From NCBI GenBank assembly GCA_036245805.1, contig BTRK01000002.1, positions 41,088,661 through 41,152,660 of the forward strand: a DNA stretch of 64,000 nt. The letters are read 5' to 3'. Both the position numbers and the translations under genes were made by a program. Under the pieces are notes generated by a model. It made no database searches, was not told the DNA's origin, and was given only the letters and a program-made list of their open reading frames with translations. The stretch's first letter is position 1; each line of letters starts with the position of its first letter. This stretch comes from Pristionchus mayeri (taxonomy: Eukaryota > Nematoda > Chromadorea > Rhabditida > Neodiplogasteridae). Shown piece after piece: positions 45,649 to 57,905 of the stretch.

Positions 45649-46940
45649 CTGGGCTGGTTATGAGAGTCAAAGAAACATGCTCTTATAGCAGATATAAATC
45701 ACTGCGGTCATTGTTGCCCTAATTGGAGGATGGCTAGTAGTGTTCGAGAAACGATACCACGGAGAGCGTGGTATCGTGCATTGCCCTCTTTGTGAAATAG
45801 ATACATATCTCTGATTCATATCTTTACTTTTCTCATCGAGAAGGGAATAAGAGTTTGCTGCGCTATCAGTCAGCAGTGTCAACGCCATTCCCCTAGATCT
45901 TGCGAAACGGTGACACCTCTGTTTTTCACTCAAAGTGAACTTTCTCTGTCTCTCTCTCTCTCTTTACTTACAAGTCGAAAGAGGAATAAACTGACGAGGG
46001 GAACCTATTCGAGGTCGCGTTGCAACGTTGTAATGTATATCTCGACTTATTACGAAATCCGGTGAAAGGGAGGCGTCGCAACGTTGATATCGAACAAACA
46101 ACTAGGATCGGCGCAGGAAGTGCAACAGTCGGGAGGACGAAGAGGATAAATTTAAGGTGGAATTGACTGAATAAACTCATATGGCTCTTCATAGTCGACA
46201 AAAGCTGAGGTGTCACTCTCTTCATTTCTCGCACTCTCTTGACTGATCGACCGGTGAGAGAGCTCGGAAAATGAATAGAGTGACCTCTCAGCTTTTTCGA
46301 CTATTGAACCAGCATTAGAAGGGGTTTTTTACGATGAGATCCTAGTAAGTATGTGTTCTCAATGTTTTCCGTCGGAGAAGATTGTGTGTGATATAAGAGA
46401 GGCTCACATAATAAACTGTCATGCTCTGGGTGTTCGCAAGTCGCCTATTATGAATCTTACTCTAGAGTGTTCGATTATAAAACTACGATGTATCGCTTTC
46501 AGCGGATTTTGCAATTATGCGAGGGGAGACATTTGAACGCGACCTGGAATATTCAACCCATTCAGGTTGACACACAGTGTTGGTAACGTTTCATAAGATG
46601 GAATGGCGTTGGCTGACACGAAAAATCTCTTGAAAAAATATATCGTTATGATTCAGAGAAATGTGTTTGTTTCACAAATCGAACAATACAACACTGTGAA
46701 GCTTTCTGATTCTCTCGTTCCCATTATATTTCCTAGCTCCGGCTGGGGCGATGATGCATGATGCACTTAGGAAAACAAGGTTATGTATCTATTCATTTTG
46801 CGCACTCTCTCGCAGGTCGGAAAAATCGAGATATAATTTATATATCAGAGAGTCTGACGATTATTAAGGAATATGTGAACAATGAATAGTGTGAACCATA
46901 ACGCATATAAAAATCGCTTGTTTGACCCATTACACCAGTT
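45649..46940. other. Intergenic region with MITE copies
   Basis: Contains a partial MITE near 45735-45780 (ACGATACCACGGAGAGCGTG), a 112-bp copy at 46192-46303 and a diverged palindrome at about 46786-46907. A TATAAAAA box at about 46904-46911 belongs to the next gene. Confidence 0.5.
46192..46303. mobile_element. 112-bp MITE, diverged copy
   Basis: TAGTCGACAAAAGCTGAG...CTCAGCTTTTTCGACTA, exactly 112 bp like the other members. The flanking octamers do not match. Confidence 0.7.
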
Positions 46941-49900
46941 ACGACGATACTTCTTCTGTTTTCTAATCTGCTCATCATCTCGCTAGCCGGTAATTACAAG
47001 GAGGTGAGCAATTATCGAAACTCAATTCTCTACAATAATTTAATGTTTTTTTCAAGCTACCTTAGGACGCAGGTGGGAAAGCACACAACATTAGTTCGAA
47101 ATCTGTATTTTGAAAACTTCACGGTCGAGCTACTCATTCCAATTAATTTCCTTTTTTTACTTGATATTAGGTGATAATAAATATGTACTTTCTACGCAGA
47201 CTATTGCTGATAATTCTTAAAATTTCGAAATATCTGGTTTATTCAAAATTTTCTGACTATTTTCATGTTCGTACATACTGAGCTTCCCCATTCTTCGGAA
47301 TCAACCAATCAACTGCTGGTTTTCAACAGTTGATGTTGCCTTAGTAACCCTTTATTACGAGTGATATTGTGGACCAATTCAATCAATAAGAATAGCGTTG
47401 TTCACATTCGGCATTGGTGGAAATTAATCTCAGTTTTGAAAAGATTTTAATTCCACTGAGAACTGGGATATCAGTAAAACCAAAACATTGTTTTAACGGG
47501 CAATAAGTGGGCTCTTAAAAAAATAAATTACATAATGCAAATGCATTGACCTCAAAACCTACTTGAAAATGGCTCCCAATCCCAGTCCAGCAAAGTGTTG
47601 AAAATTGATGTTTTCGAATACTGCTGCATAGATTAGGTTGCCGAAAACTGCTCTTTTGACAGTTTACCGTTTCTCAAAACACGTTATTGACCTGTTTTTT
47701 ATCATTATCTGAACAATCAACTTTTATTCTTCCACATGGTGGGCTAATTGGGTAGCTCACAGATATTCGAGGAGCAGTGATTTGATTTTTTATGCAACAA
47801 TTTATGATACAATAAACAACATTCATAAACAACATAATGTACATAAAGTAAGTTTATTGTAAAGTAACAACAAACGAGGCTTAAATCACATTTTTAGAGC
47901 CCTCAGGAAATACATGCGCTCAGCCAGGTATTCACATTTTTTTCACAAAAAATTGTTAATTATTAAATTCGTGTTTAAGAATGCCCTGAGCCACTGGAAT
48001 ACGATGCACTATCGGGGACTTGCAGCAAAAGTGATCAAAATATTAAAGAAAAGTTGGTTGTTTATAGACGATTGCATTGCAGATAAGCTACTTTCCCCTG
48101 CTTGTGCACTTTTGGACACTGGAAATTCGCAGAAAACAGTAGTAAATGAAGGAAAAACCGAATTCACGCAATCTATGGTATGAGTTTATGGGAATATCTA
48201 ATCTTCTCGTTTAAGGTTTCTGCAATCCGTCTTGCGATGAATTCGTCCACTATCACTATTCTCCCTAACTGTGAAGCCGCTATCTATGGAGGACTGGAAC
48301 CAATGAATGAATTGTTGGGCAAGCAACCGTCTGGTCAATACCCAATCAACGGACTATCCGGATTTGTAAGATTGTTGATAATTATAATAATTTAATATAT
48401 AATTTAAGATCAGGATGTGTGATAAAACTAAGAAGCCATCACACATCGAGTGTACGTGTGATAGTAAGATTGATGTGAGCTCAATCATACAGTTGCATAC
48501 TTGCTTCTTCTCAATTTTGAAGGTTTTGTGGAACTAATTACGGTAATTCAGACTGCTCCTAAATTGGAAGTTCCTGGCAGGCCAGAATCAAATTCTGCTT
48601 ACGGCCTCTCCCATGAGACAAGATTTGTAAGTTTACTGGATCAAGATGCCTGAATAAGATTTGTTTTCAAACATATATCAAACAATACAACGATGAGAAT
48701 ATTATAATTTCCATATTTCTTCGAAGATACATTACACGCAACCCGGATCAATCGTATCGTGGCGACTCGCACCTGAGAGTCCTTTAAAGGAGGAGCAAAG
48801 TGAAAATTCAATTCGTGAAGCTTTCATATGCACGGCCTAGATCTCCCCAACGATAATAAGCTCCGAAATTTTCACATTGATATCTCCATTACGAACAGAG
48901 ATATCTTTAGTTGGCGGGGAGCCAAATCAGGGAAAGCTCAGGCAACGAGCGAGAGAGCACGCGACTTGAAGAGTGTTCTCCTCTAATTGAAACATATTTC
49001 AACCGGGCGCGCGTTTGCCTTTACTCCTCCTTTAAGGGAGGGTCATTCCTTCTCGATCAGCGGATCAGGAACCGGACTGTGGGGTTGTTGTTATTATTAC
49101 TATTGCTATTATTCTTGCTGTTTTTTTGTGTTTTAATTGTTGTTATTGTTAGTTCACCGAATTTTATGTAACGTTATCAGTGAAACCGTAGATTGTAGTG
49201 TTGCCATGTACTACTGGTCAGATGTAGACCCGATGCAAGCACTCTTCCAAGTATCATTAGACATGGCGGCACAGGAGCTTAGAATGGCTGCCTTGGATGG
49301 AGTAAGTTGTCATACACAATACGCATTTAGCAATCAATTAATTTCAGAGTGAACTTTTAACCAAAAATAGGGCGTTTACAGACGAAGGCACTTCCTTCAA
49401 TCTTCGAACAACGTATAGTGTCGTAGTGATATCATTTCCAGTTGTAATCATTCAGATTACTTTCCGATGGTTTCGAAGTGATTCTCAACGGTCGATCAAC
49501 TTACTATTTCGAATTTGATGTTTCAGGAGCTGGACGAGTTCAATTATTCCAAGTATTATAATTTGATTATGATGTGCATGTTACAAACACAAACAACAAA
49601 GTGGGATGGACGGGAATCCCACGGCATATTCTCAACAGTTGCAACGTTCATATGTTGCAGACACGTGTGCTCAGGGGTGATATTCAAATAAATGATCAAT
49701 ACTTTACTCGTGAGTCCGCCCGTTCTTGACTCAAAATGTTGTATTGTATTACTATAATTAATAATTATTAAAACGTTAATTGATTTATTACAGTTACAAA
49801 GAAGTGCAAACGGAATCATCAGTTCAGCTGGAAGACTGCGAACTGTGAATGTACGAATACAAAAGAAAAAAAAAAGATTTGAAAAATCTATGCATGCGTA

Positions 49901-50116
49901 TAATTCATCATTTGGGTTATTGCATATTCATTCGCAACGGCTGATAGTGTGCTCGAAACTCGGCCCTATTTATATCATTTTTCCAGACGTGCGTCAAGCG
50001 GAAATATGTGCGGAACTAACGAATTCATTTGATATTAATTATAGCGATTGGCTTATGGAGGACGGCAGCAGACCTGATGATCTCGCGAAAACGGTAAAAT
50101 TTGGAATTCATAATTT

Positions 50117-50345
50117 GGCCCTCCTCTGGTTTCATCCAACCAGTTGTTGGGCAACGCGCAACCAACTGGCCAGGGCACTGGTTAACCAGTGGTTTGGCTA
50201 ACCTCCGCTCACTATAACCGGTTAACCAGTTGTTAGCTTTTTTCGACCAGTTGAGTTATAGTGGTTAGAGTGGGCGGAGCTTAGGTAGACGACTGGCTAG
50301 TTGGTGGCATGTTGCACACCAACTGGATGAAAGAAACCAGATACC
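50117..50345. mobile_element. Inverted-repeat MITE
   Basis: CTCTGGTTTCATCCAACCAG at the left is imperfectly mirrored by CCAACTGGATGAAAGAAACC at the right. The interior repeats ACCAGTTG/CAACTGG. About 229 bp, intronic. Confidence 0.65.
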
Positions 50346-50911
50346 GTCTTACAAATAACGATCTGTCGATAGGCGAAAAAGTTTGTAGACTGAAGAGACA
50401 GTCGAATTTCGAATTCCAATTCAGGCGTTGAAAATGCAGCTGAGGAAAGGCTGCAGAACGATCGTCTACGAAGACTATGGATCAGTGAGAAATTACATAA
50501 AATACAGTTTTAACGCATTTATTTCCGCAATTATCTTTTAGAAGATAAACAAATTACATTGTCTATAACATTTCAGGGATATTTACCTCGTTCCTACTTC
50601 CCCGAGAATGTGATCCCTGACTGGCTCGAATCCCAGAATCTGAAACATCCTGATGTAAGACACGCAGATATACTGATAATTGTAGCACTCGAGACTTTGA
50701 GATTACTTGGATTGAAAATCACAGTAATATTCTACGATATAGTGCAGAATGAATCATTGACATGGGAGCGTGTGTAGTGGATAATATAATATTCAGATTG
50801 GCACTACGTGCACACCAAAGAGTGAATGGAAGGAAGTCAAATTCGAGTGTCGCTGTCAACAGCGATCGAGCAGCGTATAAAATTTAAAATATTACATTTA
50901 AAACGCGTTCT

Positions 50912-51650
50912 TTGTAAGAACGCAGTGGAACGGTCAGATAGTGGCACAACTCCGTCAAAATGATCGCCCGGAGCTCAAACTTTCAGTATGTGACCCTTAG
51001 GGATAGATAAACTTTCCGCCGGAAGTTGGAGCCCAAATTCCAATTAGACCTACAAAAATCGATAATTTCAAAATTTGGATTTCGACCTTGTGCTATACAT
51101 CATTCGAACGAGCGTGAAAAGTTATGCCAGAATCTGCATTTTCTTCAAAAATTATCTACTATGACGCGTTTTACATCAATTCAAATCATATTTTTCGCTA
51201 TTTTCCTTAAATTTTGTGGTTGCTTCCCATCTCAAACGCACCAGCACCCTCCAGTTTCGATATATTATTCTCCAAATGTAATGCAAATTCGAATTATATT
51301 CTTGAAAGTTCACATTTCGAATGCCAAAATACCAATCTGATGGCTAGAATGGCTTGAACTTGACGATATTTTGCTAATCGAGAAAGTACAAATTAAATTG
51401 TACTTTCTCGATCTTCTCATTTTTGCATTTAATATCTTCAGGAATATGTACGAACATCTCCCGACACGTTTTTCCATTAGATAGATTTTTAAAATTTTCC
51501 GTGCAATGAATTTTGGAATTTGGGCTCCAACTGCCGGCGGAAAGTTTATTTGTCCCTAAGGCTCATATACTGAAAGTTTGAGCACCGGGCGATCATTTTG
51601 ACGGAGTTGTGCCATGCCAATATCACTCTTACTAAGAACGCGTTTTAAAC
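50912..51650. mobile_element. About 740-bp inverted-repeat element
   Basis: The arms (about 50912-51042 and 51509-51650) mirror each other through GGCACAACTCCGTCAAAATG, GATCGCCCGG and TCCGCCGGAAGTTGGAGCCC with few differences. The interior is AT-rich without a supported gene. Confidence 0.75.
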
Positions 51651-52835
51651 AATAAGTATTTACAATTTTCAAGAAATTATTTAATATCGGTATGTTCCAT
51701 TCAGATCCAAGTCGAGGATCAAGAACCTTACGAGATTGAAATTCCCGGAAATCTGACCGTCTGTGGCTCTGTTGCTTTTACCGGCCGTTTCCTACCGCCG
51801 CGAAAGTGAGCAAAATTTGTGAAATTGTTTTTTTTCAATAGTATTAAACTATATATCTTTTGAATTATGCGAAATAGTACTTTGAACATATAGCTAATTG
51901 AGCATTTATTTGAAATCACTCAATCAATACTCTAGATTCCAAGGTGCATTGTTGATGTATTCGAAAAAGCTCAACATTATAGATATGATAAACGAGATAT
52001 TGTAGCGCGGGCGACTGGAACTTCATGGACATCAACCTCCGAAGTGAAATAGACAAATACGAGTTTCACTCCAAGCTGTTCGCAGACGGCTCGTTGAGGA
52101 TGGATTCATACAATGTGGGTATTCGAGTTGGCCAACCGATGCCGCGGATCGATTCGGAACGCCATCTCTCTCGCATAATTTCAGATTATGCGAGGTAGAA
52201 GCACGTATATTAGCCATGTTCCTTTAGCCAACCCGAGAACATCTTCCCGTGATAAACCTACTCAAATATTAGCTTCTCTCACTTCTTCCCACCCCTTTCT
52301 AGCCGATCCTATCAGATATGTAGAGTTGATGAATATTCATTTCACAAATCCACAAAACATCATTTATTTCGTCAAAGTAATACATTTTGTAGACCATCAA
52401 AGAGAGTTCTAAATTCAGAGAGATGATATCTTTTGAGTGTATTTATATTTTTACTGGATTTTCTTGTTCAGGATGGATGGATGAGAGACTATGAGACGTC
52501 AAATGTTTCCGTTGTTCAAGGAGCTCGATTCGAATGCAGAATTAGGTATTCAATTAATGTTGTGTATCGACCAGTAAACCCAATGGGCTATTCAATTTCA
52601 GAGTTAATGAAACTGGTTTTGAAATTCGGTTCAACGGTCGCTTCGCCCATTTCTACAAACATCGAGTTCCTTCTCGAAAAGAGTATCAATTCTTGGTGGT
52701 GAGTATTTGCAAATTATGAACATAGTAAAACATATCTGTGGTTGTAAATTATGTTCGATGTTCCATTTTGGACGTCTTTTCTACATGTTCAGAGGTCATA
52801 ATTCAGTTTAGAGGTTTTTAAATTAAAATTAGCTA

Positions 52836-54084
52836 TCAGGTTGGTCATAAAGTTTTGCGCGATTTTTACTAAAGTGCATTCTGGCATCTACAATCGTTCG
52901 TTGTTGTCCAATCAACAGATCTTTTAGTGATAGATAGGGGCTTTTATACTCTTTAGAGTACACTATCATAGATCTGACCGATCAAGGAAAAGAATACGGC
53001 GATGCACCTAACTTCATGTGGTTGATCATCGACCTGACTTTTCAAAGGATTTGCTTTTCATTTAGGACGAAGATAGGACCCAGTTTTCACCACAGTAGTA
53101 AAGTATGATGGGAATATATCGTACTGGTGATGTTGAGACTGACCAGCCACAAAGAGCTTAGTAGAAATGTGGAATGTGGGTTTTAATGGCACTTGTCAAG
53201 ATAAGTTTTGGAGTACTATATCTATGCCGACAGTTCAAGAGATTTCAATTATTCATGATTGTAAACTACCTTTCTAGTACAAGTCACAATTCCCTTTGGG
53301 GGATAATGGAGCTCTCCATTCACGAACACGGTTCTTCGGATTGCAGGTGCCCAATTTAGAACATCGAAATACACACTTCAGGCTTTTTTGTGCTAGAGAT
53401 GTGGTTTGAAGGGCGGTACTTTCCGGTTAAAATTAACGAACAACCCTTGCCCTATCACTCACTATTTAGGAATATTGTGGATGTCGCTACTTTTTCTAGG
53501 GTGAGCCGTGCTTGAAGACCCTCAATGTCAGGTTTTTTGACGTTTTCTTTGCAAAATAATTGAGATACAAATATCACTTTTTTGGATGAGAAAAGAAAGT
53601 GTGCTCTTAAATATTGATATAATAGAGAACCATGTACGTAGTGATTACAGCGCCCATTGGTAGAGGTCACCCGCGTCAATCCTCGAAACAGGTGATTTGC
53701 TCGATAGAAATCTTATTTTTCTAAGTGCCCATGTTTCATTGACCTCTACGAAGCCCATTTCCAATAAGGCAGATCTCTCTTTTTGAAACTAGATAGTGTA
53801 CGCCTAGTGCTTTTTAATAAACGTTGTGAGTCTCCATCAAAAAATTTATCTGCGAAGTACAGCAACTTTAAATAAAAAATTTTTTTTCTGAAAAATTCAC
53901 AGTTACGCAGATCTTGATTTCTCGCATAGTAGAGATACTTGGAATATTTCAACTATATTTTTCTAAAGGTCGAACATATCCCTATATAACATCATCAGGA
54001 TAATACGAGGCGATTTGAGCAAAATAAAATATACGAACTCAAACTTGGGGTCCGAAATCGCGCTAAACTTTATGACCAACCTAA
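52836..54084. mobile_element. mariner-like element, non-coding copy
   Basis: The left end TCAGGTTGGTCATAAAGTTT and the right end (complement TTAGGTTGGTCATAAAGTTT) are flanked by TA, 1249 bp apart. I could not find the HDN or PSD transposase motifs on either strand, so the copy is decayed or non-autonomous. It lies in an intron of the galectin-like gene. Confidence 0.75.
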
Positions 54085-55241
54085 TACATAGGCAATTTAA
54101 AGGATTTTGCTTTGATTTAAGTGCAAAGAAAATTGTTTGGATGCACATTCACTCTCCGTATGCCTCCATCGATTTCTCATCAAATAATTTACAGGTTAAA
54201 CATAACCTAGAAGTGTTCGAGTACAGAATCCAGAAGGAACTGACGGTTCCTTATTATCAAAAATTCACGGAGCCGCTCATGATTGGTAAGACATCCTTCT
54301 CAAGCACTGTGTACTCTTTGCTCTGTTAATTATACGATTAATGCATCCGATTAGTGAATTTACCTGCTTAACGTCCTTCAGGCGACTTCATCTACATCAA
54401 TGGCATCATGCGTGGTAACTTCGCGGTATTCTTGCAAAATGAGGAGGGGAATAGTTTCCAATTACTTTCGGCCCTTCTGGAGACCTCTACCGTGAGAATT
54501 TGTGCTGTTTTGTTATGCAATGCACATTTCACGAAGATATACACAACAATGGTTTAAGCAGTACATATCACAACCATAGTTGCCCACGCCGGCGGCGACC
54601 CCCATGACCCCCTATACGTCGTTTCGCACTGCTCCCCTCGATTTGAGGGGAGCAGTGCGAAACGACGTATAGGGGTTCATGGTCAAAAATCAATTGGTAG
54701 ATCAATGGTAGGTCAAGACTAGGTCAAGACTGTGGCCCGGATTTCGCACTCTAGTTGTGAATTATCTTTTTACAGTTTCTTCAAAAACAGGGTACAAATG
54801 CGGCCAATTCATCCAGCCAGTCACTTCGATCATTTTCCCTAAAGCGTGATGTCGAATTCGAGATTGTCATTGCCAACAAGTTTCACGCTATGGAGGTGCC
54901 ATTTTTGCATTGTGAATTTACATCGGCGTTTTCTACCAGTGAAATAGAGAGCGGGACCATTGAAAACAATGCATTTAGTACTATGTCAATGGTGAACTTC
55001 TGACACCCGTGATGATACGTGCTCCCGACGTAGCTGAGAGATTCAATGTTTTTCGTCACTGTGGGGGTAAGATCGAGGTCAAAATTGTTGCATATTCATT
55101 CCTAAATATATTAAAAATAATGTTAAGGTAGTGCATTTACATCGAGCGAGAAATATATTGCTTCAGGTCGATCTCTTTGAAGTTCGCCGTTCCCCTAAGG
55201 CGCTAACTGCGGCAGATTTCAATGGTTATCCCTCACCATAG

Positions 55242-55819
55242 AAAAGGTCTCCGCTAACAGTTCCATAATTGTATACTCACATGTATTGCACTGATAAATA
55301 TAATCAAACATCACTTCCTAATCTAACATTCATCGAGAATCTCTGATTGTAATTGAAATAAATTACTTCTTCAACGACATCAGTAGGTACACTCTCTCAG
55401 CTTGTTTATCGGCGATAATAAGTGGGAATGAAACTATAATTACGAACATTAAACGTTAGATGACTTACTGACGAGCGGTGATTGATCGATAACTGATCTC
55501 GCAGTAACAAAAGAATATATAGAAGCATTAAACACTGGTTTTGCTTTCTGTGTTTTTTTTAGTTCGGGAAACGGAAAAAAACAAGCTCTGTTCATTCTCT
55601 AACCACCTGGGCGAACTACCGGTGAAGAGAGGCTTCAGAATGATATTGGGTAGCGTTTCTCGAATTCGATTCCGTGATGTCTCGCTAGTTCCGGCATGCA
55701 AAGAAGGTTCTAATGAAGGGTCGTTGGTTGAGGAAGAGTCTAAACGGATGATGCAGTGTGACGAAAAGCTGTTTAGGAAAAAAGAGCGAAACTGCTACCA
55801 GTGTTTACTTGACTCGCGA
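55242..55819. other. Interval between the galectin-like relic and gene C
   Basis: A 98-codon open stretch at 55541-55837 has no recognisable domain; its end overlaps the gene C relic exon. No upstream modules of an A/B-type gene were found here. Confidence 0.35.
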
Positions 55820-57905
55820 AGAAACTTCAGCTACTGAAACGTGAGTTTTCCATCTCTGTCTCCCCTCGGTTTAATGCATTTTAATGTAGTTTTAATACGT
55901 AAAGCGTGAGAGCATCTGGTTTTACTGGAATATGAGCACTTTGTAATTGGTTAGCCATTGAGTTGCTACATATACCACACGTATCACGAGTCAGTGGGTG
56001 TGTGCAGGAACAATTTTCAAAAATATATTTTTATTTTTGCTCATACTATTATTGTGGAATGCTTATGTGATAACTTTATGATTAATCCAGGTCACAAGTC
56101 TCAGAGCCGCCTTTTATGAATTATCCGGTTTTGAAGCCGGCTATGCTGTATTTCATCTCTCTGATGAGCTACAGAGGTGGCAAGAGGCTTAAAAGTTGCG
56201 GAAAATTATTTCCTGAAACTTTTGTGTTGAACATTAAGTTGTAGATGTAAAGATAAAAAATTTATGCCCAAAAATTCAAATTTTTCGTTAAATAACAAAT
56301 CGTCCTTTTTTTGCGAGCACACATGACATGGAATTATATTACAGATTATGAAAGCTTGAACACTCCCACATACCATAAATATATTAAAGGGGGGAAATCA
56401 GGGTGGACCAAGCTCACTGTGAGTGAATAAATCGGGGGATGTGAGGAATCAGAATTTGGAATTGTCGAATTTCGGCCAGTTGTAGATGAAATCGATCTAA
56501 GTTCGATAGCGTGCAACTATTTATGGAAGATACAGTAAGAAAACACGTGAACATTCAAAGTTGTGATCGATCTGAAAAATGCGATTTTTTCAGCTTCGAA
56601 AATCTTCATGTTTGAACCCTAAAACTTCAATATTCTAAACTCCCAATGTGAGAACCGTAGGCGCATTTTGAAGTAGGCGTCGACAATGATGGAAAACAGT
56701 CATGAAATATTCAACCACTGTATTTATATTGGGAACTCATCCTCACGAATAGGCCACAAAATCAAGGTCGATTTTGAAAAACAGTAGTTTCTGACCATTA
56801 ATTTTTCAAATTGTACATATTACTTATTTTTTTGTCAAATTGTAATTGTCTATTCTACAAATTGATTTAACACGTGCATATCTTATCAGATTTCTCAAAT
56901 TAATGGTCAGAAACTACTGTTTTTCAAAATCGACCTTGATTTTGTGGCCTATTCGTGAGGATGAGTTCCCAATATAAATACAGTGGTTAAAGATTTCATG
57001 ATTGTTTTCCATCATTGTCGACGCCTACTTCAAAATGCGCCTACGGTTCTCACATTGGGAGTTTAGAATATTGAAGTTTTAGGGTTCAAACATGAAGATT
57101 TTCGAAGCTGAAAAAATCGCATTTTTCAGATCGATCACAACTTTGAATTTTCACGTGTTTTCTTACTGTATCTTCCATAAATAGTTGCACGCTATCGAAC
57201 TTAGATCGATTTCATCTACAACTGGCCGAAATTCGACAATTCCAAATTCTGATTCCTCACATCCCCCGATTTATTCACTCACAGTGAGCTTGGTCCACCC
57301 TGATTTCCCCCCTTTTATATTTTTATGGTATGTGGGAGTGTTCAAGCTTTCATAATCTGTAATAAAATTCCATGTCATGTATGCTCGCAAAAAAGGACGA
57401 TTTTTTATTTAACGAAAAATTTTAATTTGAAGTGATTTCGTCTGCGGATGGATGGAAAACGTAAATATCGTTATCCTACCGTAACAATAACATACAGTAG
57501 TCCGTCGCGCTGTGTCAGATGCTGGGTCAGATTCATGATTTCGATGGATAAATTATGAAAAACGTCTATATCATGACCCTTCTGTAAGTTCTAGCGTTCG
57601 GTCGTTAGCGACATGACAACCACGATTTTGCCGGCATCAATAAGGGATTATTTTCAGAATACGCCAGGAACTTCTTCCTTTACATGAGACGTAGTTGCCC
57701 AATAGTTATAACTAGATCTGACTGCCTTCCTAGGTCCGAATCTATTGTTATGAGTAATACATTTCCAGCCGCATTCGAGGCCCTTCTACAATACGATCGC
57801 GATCTGATCCATCATGTTATGGCTCACGCGAACGAGAAGGTGTGCTGCGGTTTCGACAAGCTGCGGTTCGAGTTCGGAAAAAAAGCGCAGTGTGACTCCG
57901 TCTGA
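55820..57905 (+). pseudogene. Gene C: truncated A/B-type copy with a transposon-derived C-terminus
   Basis: Only the last two exons remain. The fragment ending 55840 (KLQLLK then gtgagttttccatctct) matches the exon and donor of gene B at 40430. The terminal exon 57769-57905 (FEALLQYDRDLIHHVMAH, then LRFEFG) matches B at 40678. After FEFG the gene-specific AEVV end is replaced by KKAQCDSV and a stop, read from Helitron-like 5' sequence (AAAGCGCAGTGTG...GATTGCGAAATAGGG). The intron that is 240 bp in B is 1.9 kb here because a large inverted repeat sits in it. Confidence 0.7.
56272..57430. mobile_element. 1.16-kb nearly perfect inverted repeat (foldback element)
   Basis: Arms of about 535 bp (56272-56811 and 56900-57430) around a loop of about 90 bp. 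They differ at only a few sites, so the element is young or kept homogeneous. There is no coding capacity. It is inserted in the last intron of gene C. Confidence 0.9.

Larger units (their letters stand above)
46941..55241 (+). pseudogene. Second galectin-like gene, decayed paralog of the 7.4-16.0 kb gene
   Basis: Exon order and sequence parallel the minus-strand gene. Signal-like TTILLLFSNLLIISLA (46941-46989) has ACG where the paralog has ATG. Then come NSSTITILPNCEA (48.25 kb), DGFEVILNGRSTYYFEFDVS (49.5 kb), TRVLRGDIQINDQYFT (49.7 kb), NYSDWLMEDGSRPDDLAK (50.05 kb) and DWLESQNLKHPDVR (50.6 kb). The first galectin domain follows: PYEIEIPGNLTVCGSVAF (51.75 kb), FHSKLFADGSLRMDSYN (52.1 kb), DGWMRDYETSNVSVV (52.5 kb), GFEIRFNGRFAHFYKHRVP (52.65 kb). 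The second is LTVPYYQKFTEPLMIG (54.25 kb), GDFIYINGIMRGNFAVFL (54.4 kb), FEIVIANKFHAME (54.85 kb), YVNGELLTPVMIRAPDV (55.0 kb), VDLFEVRRSPKAL (55167-55241). Losses: no ATG, a missing part of the 50.5-kb exon (stop after KIQF), and an extra G at the penultimate donor that breaks phase. A mariner-like element fills one intron. Confidence 0.65.

Noticed and set aside
51026..51340. 104-codon open frame inside the 50.9-51.65 kb inverted repeat
   Set aside because: AT-rich, no domain, and it begins within the arm of a foldback element.
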